From: JBEKTW01 sp049515655
GTDB taxonomy: Bacteria > Bacteroidota > Ignavibacteria > UBA10030 > SZUA-254
Direction of reading: 5' to 3'
Length of the DNA stretch: 64,000 nt
NCBI GenBank assembly: GCA_049515655.1
Contig: JBEKTW010000011.1
Location: 166,943 to 230,942 of the forward strand
Shown here: one piece after another, positions 17,068-24,281 of the stretch
How positions within the stretch are numbered: the stretch's first letter is position 1
How the letters are laid out: every line of letters begins with the position of its first letter
Notes under the pieces: generated by a model
Seen by the model: the letters and a program-made list of their open reading frames with translations, nothing else
The model's database searches: none
What the model was told of the DNA's origin: nothing
Made by a program: the position numbers and the translations under genes

Positions 17068-17760
17068 TCAGGGCAAAAAGTCGTAGTGTACAAGTCCGGA
17101 AAGGCTCAGACCGATCATGCGATCGATTCCGGTGTTGGGAGTTCCACGGAATTCTCCTCCAAGGATGAGGTCACGGTACTCTCTGTACGTGTAAATCACG
17201 TTTATCGCAAACGACATATTCCGTGATACGTAGTACTCGCCACCTGCTTGAATGCTGAGTCCCCGCCCATTGTATCCACCACCGGTCGTGTTTTGTCCTG
17301 AACTGTTTCCCGGCTTCAATACTGTTGCGAGCTCAAGGGCGACGCCCGCCGTGGGACGAAAGATAGAATTGCCGGAAAAACGATGCGTGATTTCAATTTC
17401 TCCGCCCCCGAGCGCCAATGTGCCGGCAACCGGTGTCGCGTTGGCTGCACCGATACGCTCAGTTCCCGTGAAGATCTTCAGGCCCACGAGGAAACCGGGT
17501 GAGATATTGTATCCCATGCCGATCTCGTACTCGTCAATGGAGAGCGAATAATCGGAGAGCGAAGAGTAGTACTTGGTGACTCCAATGGAAGTGGACAAAC
17601 CACTCGGATAAACGCCGTCGAGCCCGGACGAGGGCGGCCCGGCGTGTTGCGCCGAATCCGACCCAGCTTCAGTGATTGAGGGGTGGTTCGTTTTCGCCGC
17701 GGCATGAACGGGGCACGAGGAGAGCACGAAGGCCAGCAAGAGCGTGGTCCGGCGGTTCAT
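17068..17760 (-). CDS. Predicted outer-membrane beta-barrel protein
   Basis: A 230-aa secreted protein with an N-terminal signal peptide (MNRRTTLLLAFVLSSCPVHA). After a low-complexity linker it shows alternating amphipathic strands rich in glycine and aromatic residues (STSIGVTKYYSSL, GEIEITHRFSG, GGEYYVSRNMSFAINVIYTY), ending in LSGLVHYDFLP. That is the pattern of an 8-stranded barrel. Its ATG overlaps the upstream DUF2279 gene by 4 nt (ATGA), so translation is coupled. It lies between adaptor and pump genes of an efflux operon, suggesting a part in metal resistance or envelope integrity. No family name could be assigned. Confidence 0.75.
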   Translation of the reverse strand: MNRRTTLLLAFVLSSCPVHAAAKTNHPSITEAGSDSAQHAGPPSSGLDGVYPSGLSTSIGVTKYYSSLSDYSLSIDEYEIGMGYNISPGFLVGLKIFTGTERIGAANATPVAGTLALGGGEIEITHRFSGNSIFRPTAGVALELATVLKPGNSSGQNTTGGGYNGRGLSIQAGGEYYVSRNMSFAINVIYTYREYRDLILGGEFRGTPNTGIDRMIGLSLSGLVHYDFLP

Positions 17761-18683
17761 AACGTGACCTTCACATGGTACGTATAAAATATTCCCACCT
17801 TGAATTTGCCGTCCTCCAGTGCAAGTCCCGGCGCGGGGAAATGGAAAAAGTCAAGTGCGCCGAAGAAGGTATGGAGAAACGAGCTTTCTGTTCTTATCCT
17901 GGAGAACTGGTAATCAATCGTCAGGTAGTACAGTCGATTGCCCTGGCCATTCTCGTCAAGGTTATGAGCTGCCAATCCGAATGATACCCCCAGCCAATCG
18001 GGTACATTTCTGGATACTTCATTACTCAGCAGGAAGTGCGGGTCCATCGTAACCCAAAAAATCGTCCCTTCGTAATCATCGATAAACACTCTATCAATTT
18101 GTGTCTTGAGGTCGTTAAGGTATTGCCGGCTCGGGTAGTAGCTATACTTCATGGAAAAATTCTTGAGGACCGGGTAAGTTTCCTGCAAGAGCGGAAAGGA
18201 TGCGCCGACAATGTTTGATATTCCATCTCCCGGGCTGAAACCATAATCCTTGTGAAAACCATCTTGCACCTCTATGTACATCTGGTAGGAAAGCCCGCAG
18301 ATCGAACCGAAGAAAAGACTTGCCTTGTCGCTCAGTCCGCTCCAGAGGAAAATGGCCCGCGCGATCTTCGATTCGGAATAAGCGCCATAGATGTGGCCCA
18401 TCTTGTCGATGTTCAGGGCATATTCCCAGTCGTTTTCAAACCTGAAGGGTTGACGCTCGCCTTGCCACCAGGCATTGCGCTGATAGATGGTCACGCCGAC
18501 AACAGTGCCGGCAGTCACGGCGCCAATGACGGAAAGCCTCATGGGATCGACATGAGTTGAGTCTTGAGCAATTGCAGCGGTTTGGAGCCCGCACCCGACA
18601 ATCAACAAACCGGCGACGAGGGCAAATGCCAAGAACCGCATAGGGATGGTTGGGCGAGTAGGTACGGTTGTCTTCTCGATCAC
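17757..18683 (-). CDS. DUF2279 (YfiM-like) family membrane protein
   Basis: The 308-aa product begins with a positively charged segment and one hydrophobic stretch (about 14-38, FLAFALVAGLLIVGCG), likely a signal peptide or lipoprotein signal ending near C31. The conserved family region covers about 70-170: WWQGERQPFRFENDWEY, DKMGHIYGAYSESK, LFFGSICGLSYQMYIEVQDG and YGFSPGDGISN. Members of this family are envelope proteins of unknown function. The gene follows the RND adaptor gene by 14 bp and overlaps the beta-barrel gene by 4 nt, placing it within the efflux operon. Its role there is not established. Confidence 0.8.
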   Translation of the reverse strand: MIEKTTVPTRPTIPMRFLAFALVAGLLIVGCGLQTAAIAQDSTHVDPMRLSVIGAVTAGTVVGVTIYQRNAWWQGERQPFRFENDWEYALNIDKMGHIYGAYSESKIARAIFLWSGLSDKASLFFGSICGLSYQMYIEVQDGFHKDYGFSPGDGISNIVGASFPLLQETYPVLKNFSMKYSYYPSRQYLNDLKTQIDRVFIDDYEGTIFWVTMDPHFLLSNEVSRNVPDWLGVSFGLAAHNLDENGQGNRLYYLTIDYQFSRIRTESSFLHTFFGALDFFHFPAPGLALEDGKFKVGIFYTYHVKVTL

Positions 18684-18697
18684 CGGAGTTTTATTGA

Positions 18698-19807
18698 TTA
18701 TTTGAATGCGAGCTGCAATTCTTCATTAAGAAAAATCGCCTGATTCGTGACTATGTTGTCGGCAGGAGACACCCCACGCAGAACTTCAACTTTATCGGGG
18801 AACTTCTTCCCAACCTGGACCTCCCGCTTCTGATATTTGCCGGTATCGAGCTTCGCGAAGACGTAGGTTTTTCCATCACCGTCATAAAATGTGGAAGCCG
18901 CCGATATAAACAGACCCTTCCCTTTCGCGTGGAACACCTTCGCGGAACAAAACATGGCCGGCTTAATCCTGCCGGAGAAGTTGTCAACCTCGCACCGGGC
19001 CTTTCCTGTCATCGTTGTTTGGTCGATGACGGGAGAGATATACTTGATTGTCGACACGACAGCTGAATCTTCCAATCCCTCGAAGGTGAGAGCGACCTTG
19101 TCGCCGACACTGATTTTCTGAAATTGATTCTGGTAGACATCAAGGATAACCCATACGTTCTTGACCAGACCGATCGTGAAGAGATTCTGGGAATTGTCGG
19201 ACCTGACCTGCGAGCCGATTTGAGCAAACCGCTCAAGAATGTAGCCGTCGATGGGGGCCTTGATTTTAAACAGTGAAGAGGAGGAATCCCGTGAGCCGTT
19301 GAGGAGGTCCAGAACCTTCGACGAGCGGTCAAATTCTGCTCTCGCCTGCGCGGAATCGCTTGCGGCTTGCTGCAGCTCTCGCTGCGAAGTGATCTTGGCT
19401 TCGGCGAGTTCCCTTGCCCGGAGATAGTTCTTCTCCGCGACCTTCAACTGCGCATTCGCCTTCTGGAAATCGGACACGGCCGCGGCGAAGTCGCTGCTGT
19501 AAATCTCTGCGAGGATGTCACCCCGATGCACAAAATCCCCCTGGCCGACCTTGACGCCCATGACCGTGCCGTTCACGAGCGAATACACTTTGGTGACCAG
19601 GTTTGGGTTGAAGTCGACCTTTCCGGCAAGGTCGACTTCGTCTTTTGATTCTTCGAGAAACGGATGTTCTACATCGACATGGACGTCGGTATCGGCCGAC
19701 AACCTGAGTACGGTGGCGTCGACTTTTTCTTTGGAGTCCGATTGGTCATTGTGTGATGAACATCCGATGATGAAACACGAACAAATCGAGAATAGTAAGG
19801 TTTTCAT
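18698..19807 (-). CDS. RND efflux periplasmic adaptor (CzcB/CusB type), lipoprotein
   Basis: This membrane-fusion protein would link the CzcA-like pump to TolC in the periplasm. The N-terminus MKTLLFSICSCFIIGCSS carries a lipobox ending at C16, so it is anchored by lipid. Order: beta-barrel/lipoyl halves (about 60-110, GTVMGVKVGQGDFVHRGDIL), an alpha-helical hairpin (about 110-180, FQKANAQLKVAEKNYLRA...), the second lipoyl half (IKAPIDGYILERFAQIGSQV) and a membrane-proximal barrel. The 369-aa length fits. It overlaps the TolC gene by 4 nt. There is no visible N-terminal metal-binding domain rich in histidine, so specificity is open. Confidence 0.9.
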   Translation of the reverse strand: MKTLLFSICSCFIIGCSSHNDQSDSKEKVDATVLRLSADTDVHVDVEHPFLEESKDEVDLAGKVDFNPNLVTKVYSLVNGTVMGVKVGQGDFVHRGDILAEIYSSDFAAAVSDFQKANAQLKVAEKNYLRARELAEAKITSQRELQQAASDSAQARAEFDRSSKVLDLLNGSRDSSSSLFKIKAPIDGYILERFAQIGSQVRSDNSQNLFTIGLVKNVWVILDVYQNQFQKISVGDKVALTFEGLEDSAVVSTIKYISPVIDQTTMTGKARCEVDNFSGRIKPAMFCSAKVFHAKGKGLFISAASTFYDGDGKTYVFAKLDTGKYQKREVQVGKKFPDKVEVLRGVSPADNIVTNQAIFLNEELQLAFK

Positions 19808-21162
19808 TGTTGTTGCTCCTTGAAAATTTCTTTTCCAACGGCCCGTTCGAGTTCAGTTTGATTGCTAAGAAGTCTCTTGAGCGCGTTGTAGTAGCTTTGA
19901 ACAGCGTCATTACAAATTCGCTGCGTCTCCAGAAAATCAATGAGCCCGATGTTTCCCGTGTTGTAGCTTCTGACGGCCATGGCACGCACCCCGTTCGCAT
20001 TATCCAGGGTGGATGTTGAGATTGCTTCCAGGATATTCCATGATTCCTTGTACTTCTCAAATGCAGCGTCGACATCGTTCACAATGGAGTTCTCAAGCCT
20101 CTTTTGCTCAACTGTCGATGCCTGGGATTCCGCTTCGGCGCGCTGAATCTCATCCTGATTCCGGTTGAAGATCGGAAGTGCAATCCCGACCCCGCCTCCG
20201 AACGTGTTTCTAAAGTCGGGACCCTGACGGTCGATCTCCACGCCGAGAGTGAGGTCGGGGATGGCATTCGCATGCGCAAGGTCGATCCTGCTTTGCTGCA
20301 TAAGCGTCTTCTCGCGTTGAGAGGTTAAGTCCGCTCTGGAGTTCAGCGCGACGGTAGTGAGGGTGTCCTTGTCGGGCAGTTTGAGCGACGGTCGGAAATT
20401 GTAAACGAAATTCAGCTGCACAGAGGGCGGCAGATTGATCATGCGACGAAATTGTGATTGAGCTTCAGTCAGGTTTTGTCTTGCGTCGCTGAAATTTTGG
20501 ATGACGTCGAGTTGAGCGAGTGTAAGTTTCTGCAGCTCCGCCTCGCCGATGTCACCCGTCTTGTATCGCGTGCGGGCGATCTCCACCGATTGTTTGAAAA
20601 TCCGGTAGTTCGTGTCGGCCAGCTCAAGGAGTTTCTGTGTAAACACGACCTCGAAGAAGTTCTCTTTCACGTCGCCGACGAGTTGAAGAAGCGTATTCTG
20701 GAAATCGGATTTTGCGCTTTCTACGGAATGCGTCGCGACGTCGATCCGTTTGCCGCGTTTTCCGCCGAGCTCGATGAGCTGATCTATGCGGTAGGAAGTC
20801 TGCGTGCTGGCATAATCGACGGGTTTTGATTTCAGGTCGATGTAGGAAGCGTTTACCGAGAGCTGTGGATTTGGGAATAACCGTGCCGCCACGAGGTCGG
20901 CCTCGCTGGCGCTCAGATGGTAACGAGCAGCAAGCAACGTTAAGTTCTCTCTGAGAAAGACTTCCTGCGCAGTCCGGGCCGTCATGACGACTGTGTCGGA
21001 GGAGGCAATATCTCCGCCCTGGGACAATGCCGTCAGGATATCCGAGGATGCGATAGTTTCGCAATCCTGCGCCCCGGATGGGGATGGCGGCAGGTCTGCA
21101 ATACCGGCCGCAGAAAATGAATGCAAAACGATGACCGATGCAATCATCAATCGGTAAGACAT
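19804..21162 (-). CDS. TolC-family outer-membrane efflux protein (CzcC/CusC-like)
   Basis: The 452-aa protein would form the trimeric outer-membrane channel of the efflux system. It has a signal peptide (about 1-22) and the two tandem alpha-helical OEP repeats of the family (roughly 75-255 and 275-440), seen as long helices such as AQEVFLRENLTLLAARYHLSA and the segment KTGDIGEAELQKLTLAQLD repeated in spirit as YNTGNIGLIDFLETQR. AAAGGACC precedes the ATG. The adaptor gene follows with 4-nt overlap. The 153-bp gap upstream contains a small stem (TTGGGA-GAAA-TCCCAA, 21261-21276) but no good promoter, so it is probably transcribed from 21737-21765 together with the small secreted protein. Confidence 0.9.
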   Translation of the reverse strand: MSYRLMIASVIVLHSFSAAGIADLPPSPSGAQDCETIASSDILTALSQGGDIASSDTVVMTARTAQEVFLRENLTLLAARYHLSASEADLVAARLFPNPQLSVNASYIDLKSKPVDYASTQTSYRIDQLIELGGKRGKRIDVATHSVESAKSDFQNTLLQLVGDVKENFFEVVFTQKLLELADTNYRIFKQSVEIARTRYKTGDIGEAELQKLTLAQLDVIQNFSDARQNLTEAQSQFRRMINLPPSVQLNFVYNFRPSLKLPDKDTLTTVALNSRADLTSQREKTLMQQSRIDLAHANAIPDLTLGVEIDRQGPDFRNTFGGGVGIALPIFNRNQDEIQRAEAESQASTVEQKRLENSIVNDVDAAFEKYKESWNILEAISTSTLDNANGVRAMAVRSYNTGNIGLIDFLETQRICNDAVQSYYNALKRLLSNQTELERAVGKEIFKEQQQ

Positions 21163-21315
21163 GGTGGTCCTTTCTACTGTTCACAAAGCTCGATCCATCG
21201 ATGCTCACACTGAATCACATGAGAAGGCTGTGAGCCGATGGTAAAAGTGAAGCCAGCTAATTGGGAGAAATCCCAACTAAACTGTCATCGGAATCAGAAC
21301 AACGTCAGAAAGGAT

Positions 21316-21726
21316 CTACAACAGGAAGGAATGATTTTCGAGATAAAGTAGTTCGGTGCTGAGAACGGGCTGGCAGTGGGCGTCTTCCTTCTGGGGGCAA
21401 AGAGCGGAAATTTCAGTTGCGATAATTGATGTCGCCGCCAGTGAAGGGCTATCCTGGTCGAGGATGACGCGCTTGAACGAGGTCGGCTGCTGCTTTGAAA
21501 CCTCGGATTTTTGAACCACCCTTGCAAAGGAAAATGCCAGAATCGGAGGATTCGTTGTTGCCACAAACAGGTCATAGTCCTGAGATCCATCGACCTCATC
21601 AAAATGGATAGTCGTAGTTCCTGGGAAGAGATCCGTGAGGTTTGCGCCATCAGAGAAAAGTGCAAGGATGAAGATCCACGAAAGGACCAAAAAAGGCGTT
21701 GACCTGTTTTTTACGTACCTGTTCAT
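21316..21726 (-). CDS. Small secreted protein of unknown function, first gene of the efflux operon
   Basis: The 136-aa product starts MNRYVKNRSTPFLVLSWIFI, an N-terminal signal peptide, and is otherwise hydrophilic, with two cysteines near the C-terminus (CPQKEDAHC). An open frame extends upstream to 21765, but that start would overlap the -35 box; ATG at 21726 lies ten bases after the -10. Position before TolC, adaptor and pump suggests a periplasmic accessory role such as metal binding. The spaced CxxxxxxxC pair is compatible with that, but no family was recognised. Confidence 0.6.
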   Translation of the reverse strand: MNRYVKNRSTPFLVLSWIFILALFSDGANLTDLFPGTTTIHFDEVDGSQDYDLFVATTNPPILAFSFARVVQKSEVSKQQPTSFKRVILDQDSPSLAATSIIATEISALCPQKEDAHCQPVLSTELLYLENHSFLL

Positions 21727-21736
21727 GACAAGAGTA

Positions 21737-21765
21737 AATATAGCCCCAATTAGATTAAAACACAA
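21737..21765 (-). promoter_or_regulatory. Promoter of the metal-efflux operon
   Basis: TTGTGT (21765-21760) and TATATT (21742-21737) on the minus strand are 17 bp apart. The start codon of the small secreted protein follows after ten bases. No operator-like palindrome was noticed. Confidence 0.55.
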
Positions 21766-21929
21766 AATCCGCTATCCCGGTTCCCGGACCGATATCTCCT
21801 TAACCTCCGCTCACGGTTGGTAATTGGGCTCCTTTGAAGATAGCATTTTAGAACAGACGAAACAATGCCCCCCGTCTTTCTCTCGTATTTGCCCACGGAG
21901 GTTGAATTTTCAGGGGAAAAGGGTAGTTG

Positions 21930-21958
21930 TTGCCTCCGGAGGGATAATTCACTATATT
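21930..21958 (+). promoter_or_regulatory. Promoter for the membrane/THEP1 fusion gene
   Basis: TTGCCT (21930-21935), 17 bp, then TATATT (21953-21958). The same hexamers and spacing recur at 24119-24147. The predicted transcript has a leader of about 180 nt before the gene at 22146. Confidence 0.5.
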
Positions 21959-22145
21959 TACACCCGTTCGTCGTATGAATCGAGACGGGTTTATCGAGAA
22001 ATTGGTGGGCCTCCCGTGTTTGGAAAGGAGAAAATCTTGAACGATCTCAAGGCTGAAGCGCGATAGCGCTTCGTTCACGTAGCACCCATCACACAATCTC
22101 TCAACAGGGCTTTTCTCATCCTTTCCAGCGATCACGCTATTTGGT
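21959..22145 (+). other. Long 5' leader of the membrane/THEP1 fusion gene
   Basis: The leader contains a 7-bp stem with GATA loop (22055-22072, GAAGCGC/GCGCTTC), a weaker CCCG/CGGG stem (about 21967-21993), and a possible 21-codon leader ORF starting at ATG 21975 (MNRDGFIEKLVG...). An AAAGGAG at 22024-22030 precedes a very short TTG frame. No known riboswitch consensus, such as a B12 or TPP box, was recognised. Its length suggests post-transcriptional control. Confidence 0.35.
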
Positions 22146-23930
22146 TTGTTCGCACCGACGGATAGGACTTATCCGACATTGCACTCGACAAAACGTACAT
22201 ACAAAAATCTCAACCCGGTCTGGGCGAAAGCCGCGTTGCTCGGCAGCGTGTGGGGCTCGATCGAGATTATCGTCGGGAGTTTCCTCCACAATCTCCGGGT
22301 GCCATTCACGGGCACAATCCTTTCTGCCATCGGCGTAGCGTTGCTCGTCGGTGGACATTCTCTGTGGCAGGAGAAAGGGCTGATCTGGCGCGCCGGAGTT
22401 GTCTGTGCGCTGATGAAATCGATTTCGCCCAGTGCCGTCATCATCGGTCCGATGATCGGGATTCTGGCCGAAGCCATCGCGCTCGAAGTGTTCGTACGAA
22501 TTTCAAGAGGTGCATCGATCGGTGTCGTGATCGGAAGCGGAATCGCGGTGTGCCTGCCGTTCGTTCAAACCATCGTCAGCCTCCTCCTCGCGTACGGATT
22601 GAATATTGCTGCTCTCTATGTTGAAGCGTATACGATTGCCATCCGCAGCATCGGCATCCAGAGTCTGAATGCGTACGAGGCCCTCGGATTGTTTCTGGTG
22701 CTGAACGCACTCTTAGGGTTCTGCGCTGCGTTTCTGGGCATCGCTATCGGAAAGAATGCAGCCGCGAATACGCTTGTGCTTTCCCCGTTGACGGTTCAGC
22801 CTGCGGCGTTTTCGCTGCCGCCGGTCAGCGCCACACAGCGGTTCTCGTTCCCGATGCTGATTGCAAACGTCGTTGTCATTCCACTCATGCTTCTTGCCAT
22901 CGGCAATCTCTCGCTGCCGTGGTCGTTGAGCCTTGTGGGGACATACACCGTCTTCATGATGGCACGGTACCCGACTTCCTGGAAGCGGTTTTCGAGACCA
23001 AGGATCTGGATCGGACTAGTCGTGGTGACCGTTCTCGCCGGTCTGCTGCTCGGTGAAATCACGAGCAAACAATCCGGTTGGACATGGAGCGGAATCCTCA
23101 TCGGTCTGCAGATGAGTTTGAGAGCGATCTTCATGGTCGTTGCATTTAACGTCGTCAGCATCGAGCTGCGCAACCCGAGGATCATTGGCTGGATTCTCCG
23201 GCGGGGATTCGGACAGCTTGCCACGGCGATGGAAGTCGCCTTCGACGCTTTTCCGACATTGATCGCTTCGCTCGGCGAACAGCGCAACGTGTTGCGTCAT
23301 CCGGTCACTTCGCTGTCCAGACTCCTTCTTGTCGCGAAGCATCGATTGACGCAGCTCGATTCACGAGAATCTTCCTTGCACAACATCTTCATCGTCACCG
23401 GTGATCGTGCCTCTGGAAAAACGACTTTGCTCGCTGCGCTTGCCGAAGAATTTCGACAACGGCAACGTAGCGTCGGTGGAATTCTTTCGCCGGTCGTGAG
23501 AAAGGACTCGATGCGAATCGGCTACGACGTCATGAACATCAGAACGGGGGAACGTGTCCCCCTCTGTCGGAATGAACCGGATGGTGTCGGTGTCACGATC
23601 GGTGAGTGGATATTTCGGGATGACGGAATACGATTCGGCTGTGCCGCGCTCGATCCGTTTTCATTGATCGCTTGCGACCTTGTTATCGTCGACGAAGTGG
23701 GGCCGCTCGAGCTTGAAAACAAAGTCTGGGCAACTTCACTCGACCGGCTAGCCGGTTCATCCCCGTGCCCGATCATCTTGGCCGTGCGGGAACACCTTAT
23801 TGAAAGAGTACAAGATCGTTGGTCGTTCATTGCGGAATGTGTTTGGAAAATCGAAGGAGGTAACTCGGTAGAACTCCTGAGAGAGATCGTGGGAGTGCTG
23901 ATCAACTCAACCAGCACGCTAGAAAAATAG
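22146..23930 (+). CDS. Polytopic membrane protein fused to a THEP1-like nucleoside triphosphatase
   Basis: The 594-aa protein joins an integral membrane part (about 25-395) and a cytoplasmic NTPase (about 410-590). The NTPase has Walker A GDRASGKTT (419-427) and Walker B DLVIVDEVGPLEL (511-523), the hallmark of the THEP1/NTPase_1 family. The membrane part has about ten hydrophobic segments in two blocks. The first (25-200) could be a substrate-binding S-like domain. The second (230-395), with GLQMSLRAIFMVVAFNVV and a charged cytoplasmic loop LRNPRIIGWILRRG, resembles ECF/CbiQ T-type subunits. If so, this is a one-chain vitamin or metal transporter. The start is TTG at 22146; an in-frame start further in is possible. 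A TonB-receptor stub directly downstream supports a nutrient-uptake role. The ECF comparison is inference. Confidence 0.75.
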   Translation: MFAPTDRTYPTLHSTKRTYKNLNPVWAKAALLGSVWGSIEIIVGSFLHNLRVPFTGTILSAIGVALLVGGHSLWQEKGLIWRAGVVCALMKSISPSAVIIGPMIGILAEAIALEVFVRISRGASIGVVIGSGIAVCLPFVQTIVSLLLAYGLNIAALYVEAYTIAIRSIGIQSLNAYEALGLFLVLNALLGFCAAFLGIAIGKNAAANTLVLSPLTVQPAAFSLPPVSATQRFSFPMLIANVVVIPLMLLAIGNLSLPWSLSLVGTYTVFMMARYPTSWKRFSRPRIWIGLVVVTVLAGLLLGEITSKQSGWTWSGILIGLQMSLRAIFMVVAFNVVSIELRNPRIIGWILRRGFGQLATAMEVAFDAFPTLIASLGEQRNVLRHPVTSLSRLLLVAKHRLTQLDSRESSLHNIFIVTGDRASGKTTLLAALAEEFRQRQRSVGGILSPVVRKDSMRIGYDVMNIRTGERVPLCRNEPDGVGVTIGEWIFRDDGIRFGCAALDPFSLIACDLVIVDEVGPLELENKVWATSLDRLAGSSPCPIILAVREHLIERVQDRWSFIAECVWKIEGGNSVELLREIVGVLINSTSTLEK

Positions 23931-23939
23931 GAAAACTCC

Positions 23940-24050
23940 ATGAAGCAAGTGTCCGCTCTTATTGTAAGTGGGTCATTTCTTTGTCTCGTCGTACAGACTT
24001 CGGCGCTCTGCAAATCTGAAGAGCTGAAGGACAGTTCAAGGGTTTTCTAA
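23940..24050 (+). pseudogene. N-terminal stub of a TonB-dependent receptor gene
   Basis: The frame begins ten bases after the fusion gene with a signal peptide (MKQVSALIVSGSFLCLVVQ, then TSALCKS). It stops at TAA (24048-24050) in SRVF-stop-VGKIVVMSMQEG. Reading through the stop gives V/F-x-VGKIVV, the usual beginning of the TonB box/plug (compare VF-LGEVVVT). After ~30 more codons similarity is lost and another stop follows (about 24150). The rest of the receptor is gone. A GGAAAA precedes the ATG. Together with the upstream transporter-like gene this would have been an outer-membrane uptake pair. Confidence 0.55.
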
Positions 24051-24118
24051 GTCGGTAAGATCGTGGTTATGAGCATGCAGGAAGGCGTATCGTCGCCATC
24101 CCGACAAAAAGACGGCTG

Positions 24119-24147
24119 TTGCCTTTGTTCAAAGACATGCGTATATT
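24119..24147 (+). promoter_or_regulatory. Promoter of the membrane-bound hybrid kinase
   Basis: TTGCCT (24119-24124), 17 bp, TATATT (24142-24147): identical boxes and spacing to 21930-21958. It lies within the receptor remnant. The leader of about 125 nt up to the ATG at 24282 has no other recognised features. Confidence 0.45.
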
Positions 24148-24281
24148 GTCGTCTATAAAGAATGCCCTTGTATTCGAGTGGTATTCCCTTGGGGTGGTAC
24201 ACGCGCGGCGACGAAGTGTTTTCCCCCCTCCGAAGTGACGGGCAATAGTTACGATCTGATTTTTTGAGGAGAGAATCCGGG

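Noticed and set aside
17040..17093. Longer N-terminus for the CzcA-like pump
   Set aside because: It would add a cysteine-containing 18-residue leader overlapping the beta-barrel gene; family members start at MLEKLI-type sequence.
21824..22066. Plus-strand 80-codon frame before the membrane/THEP1 fusion
   Set aside because: It starts upstream of the predicted promoter and overlaps the leader; composition is not protein-like. A short leader peptide in the same area remains possible.
21959..22145. Riboswitch upstream of the fusion gene
   Set aside because: The long leader and its stems invited this, but no conserved box of the cobalamin, TPP, FMN or NiCo classes was found.
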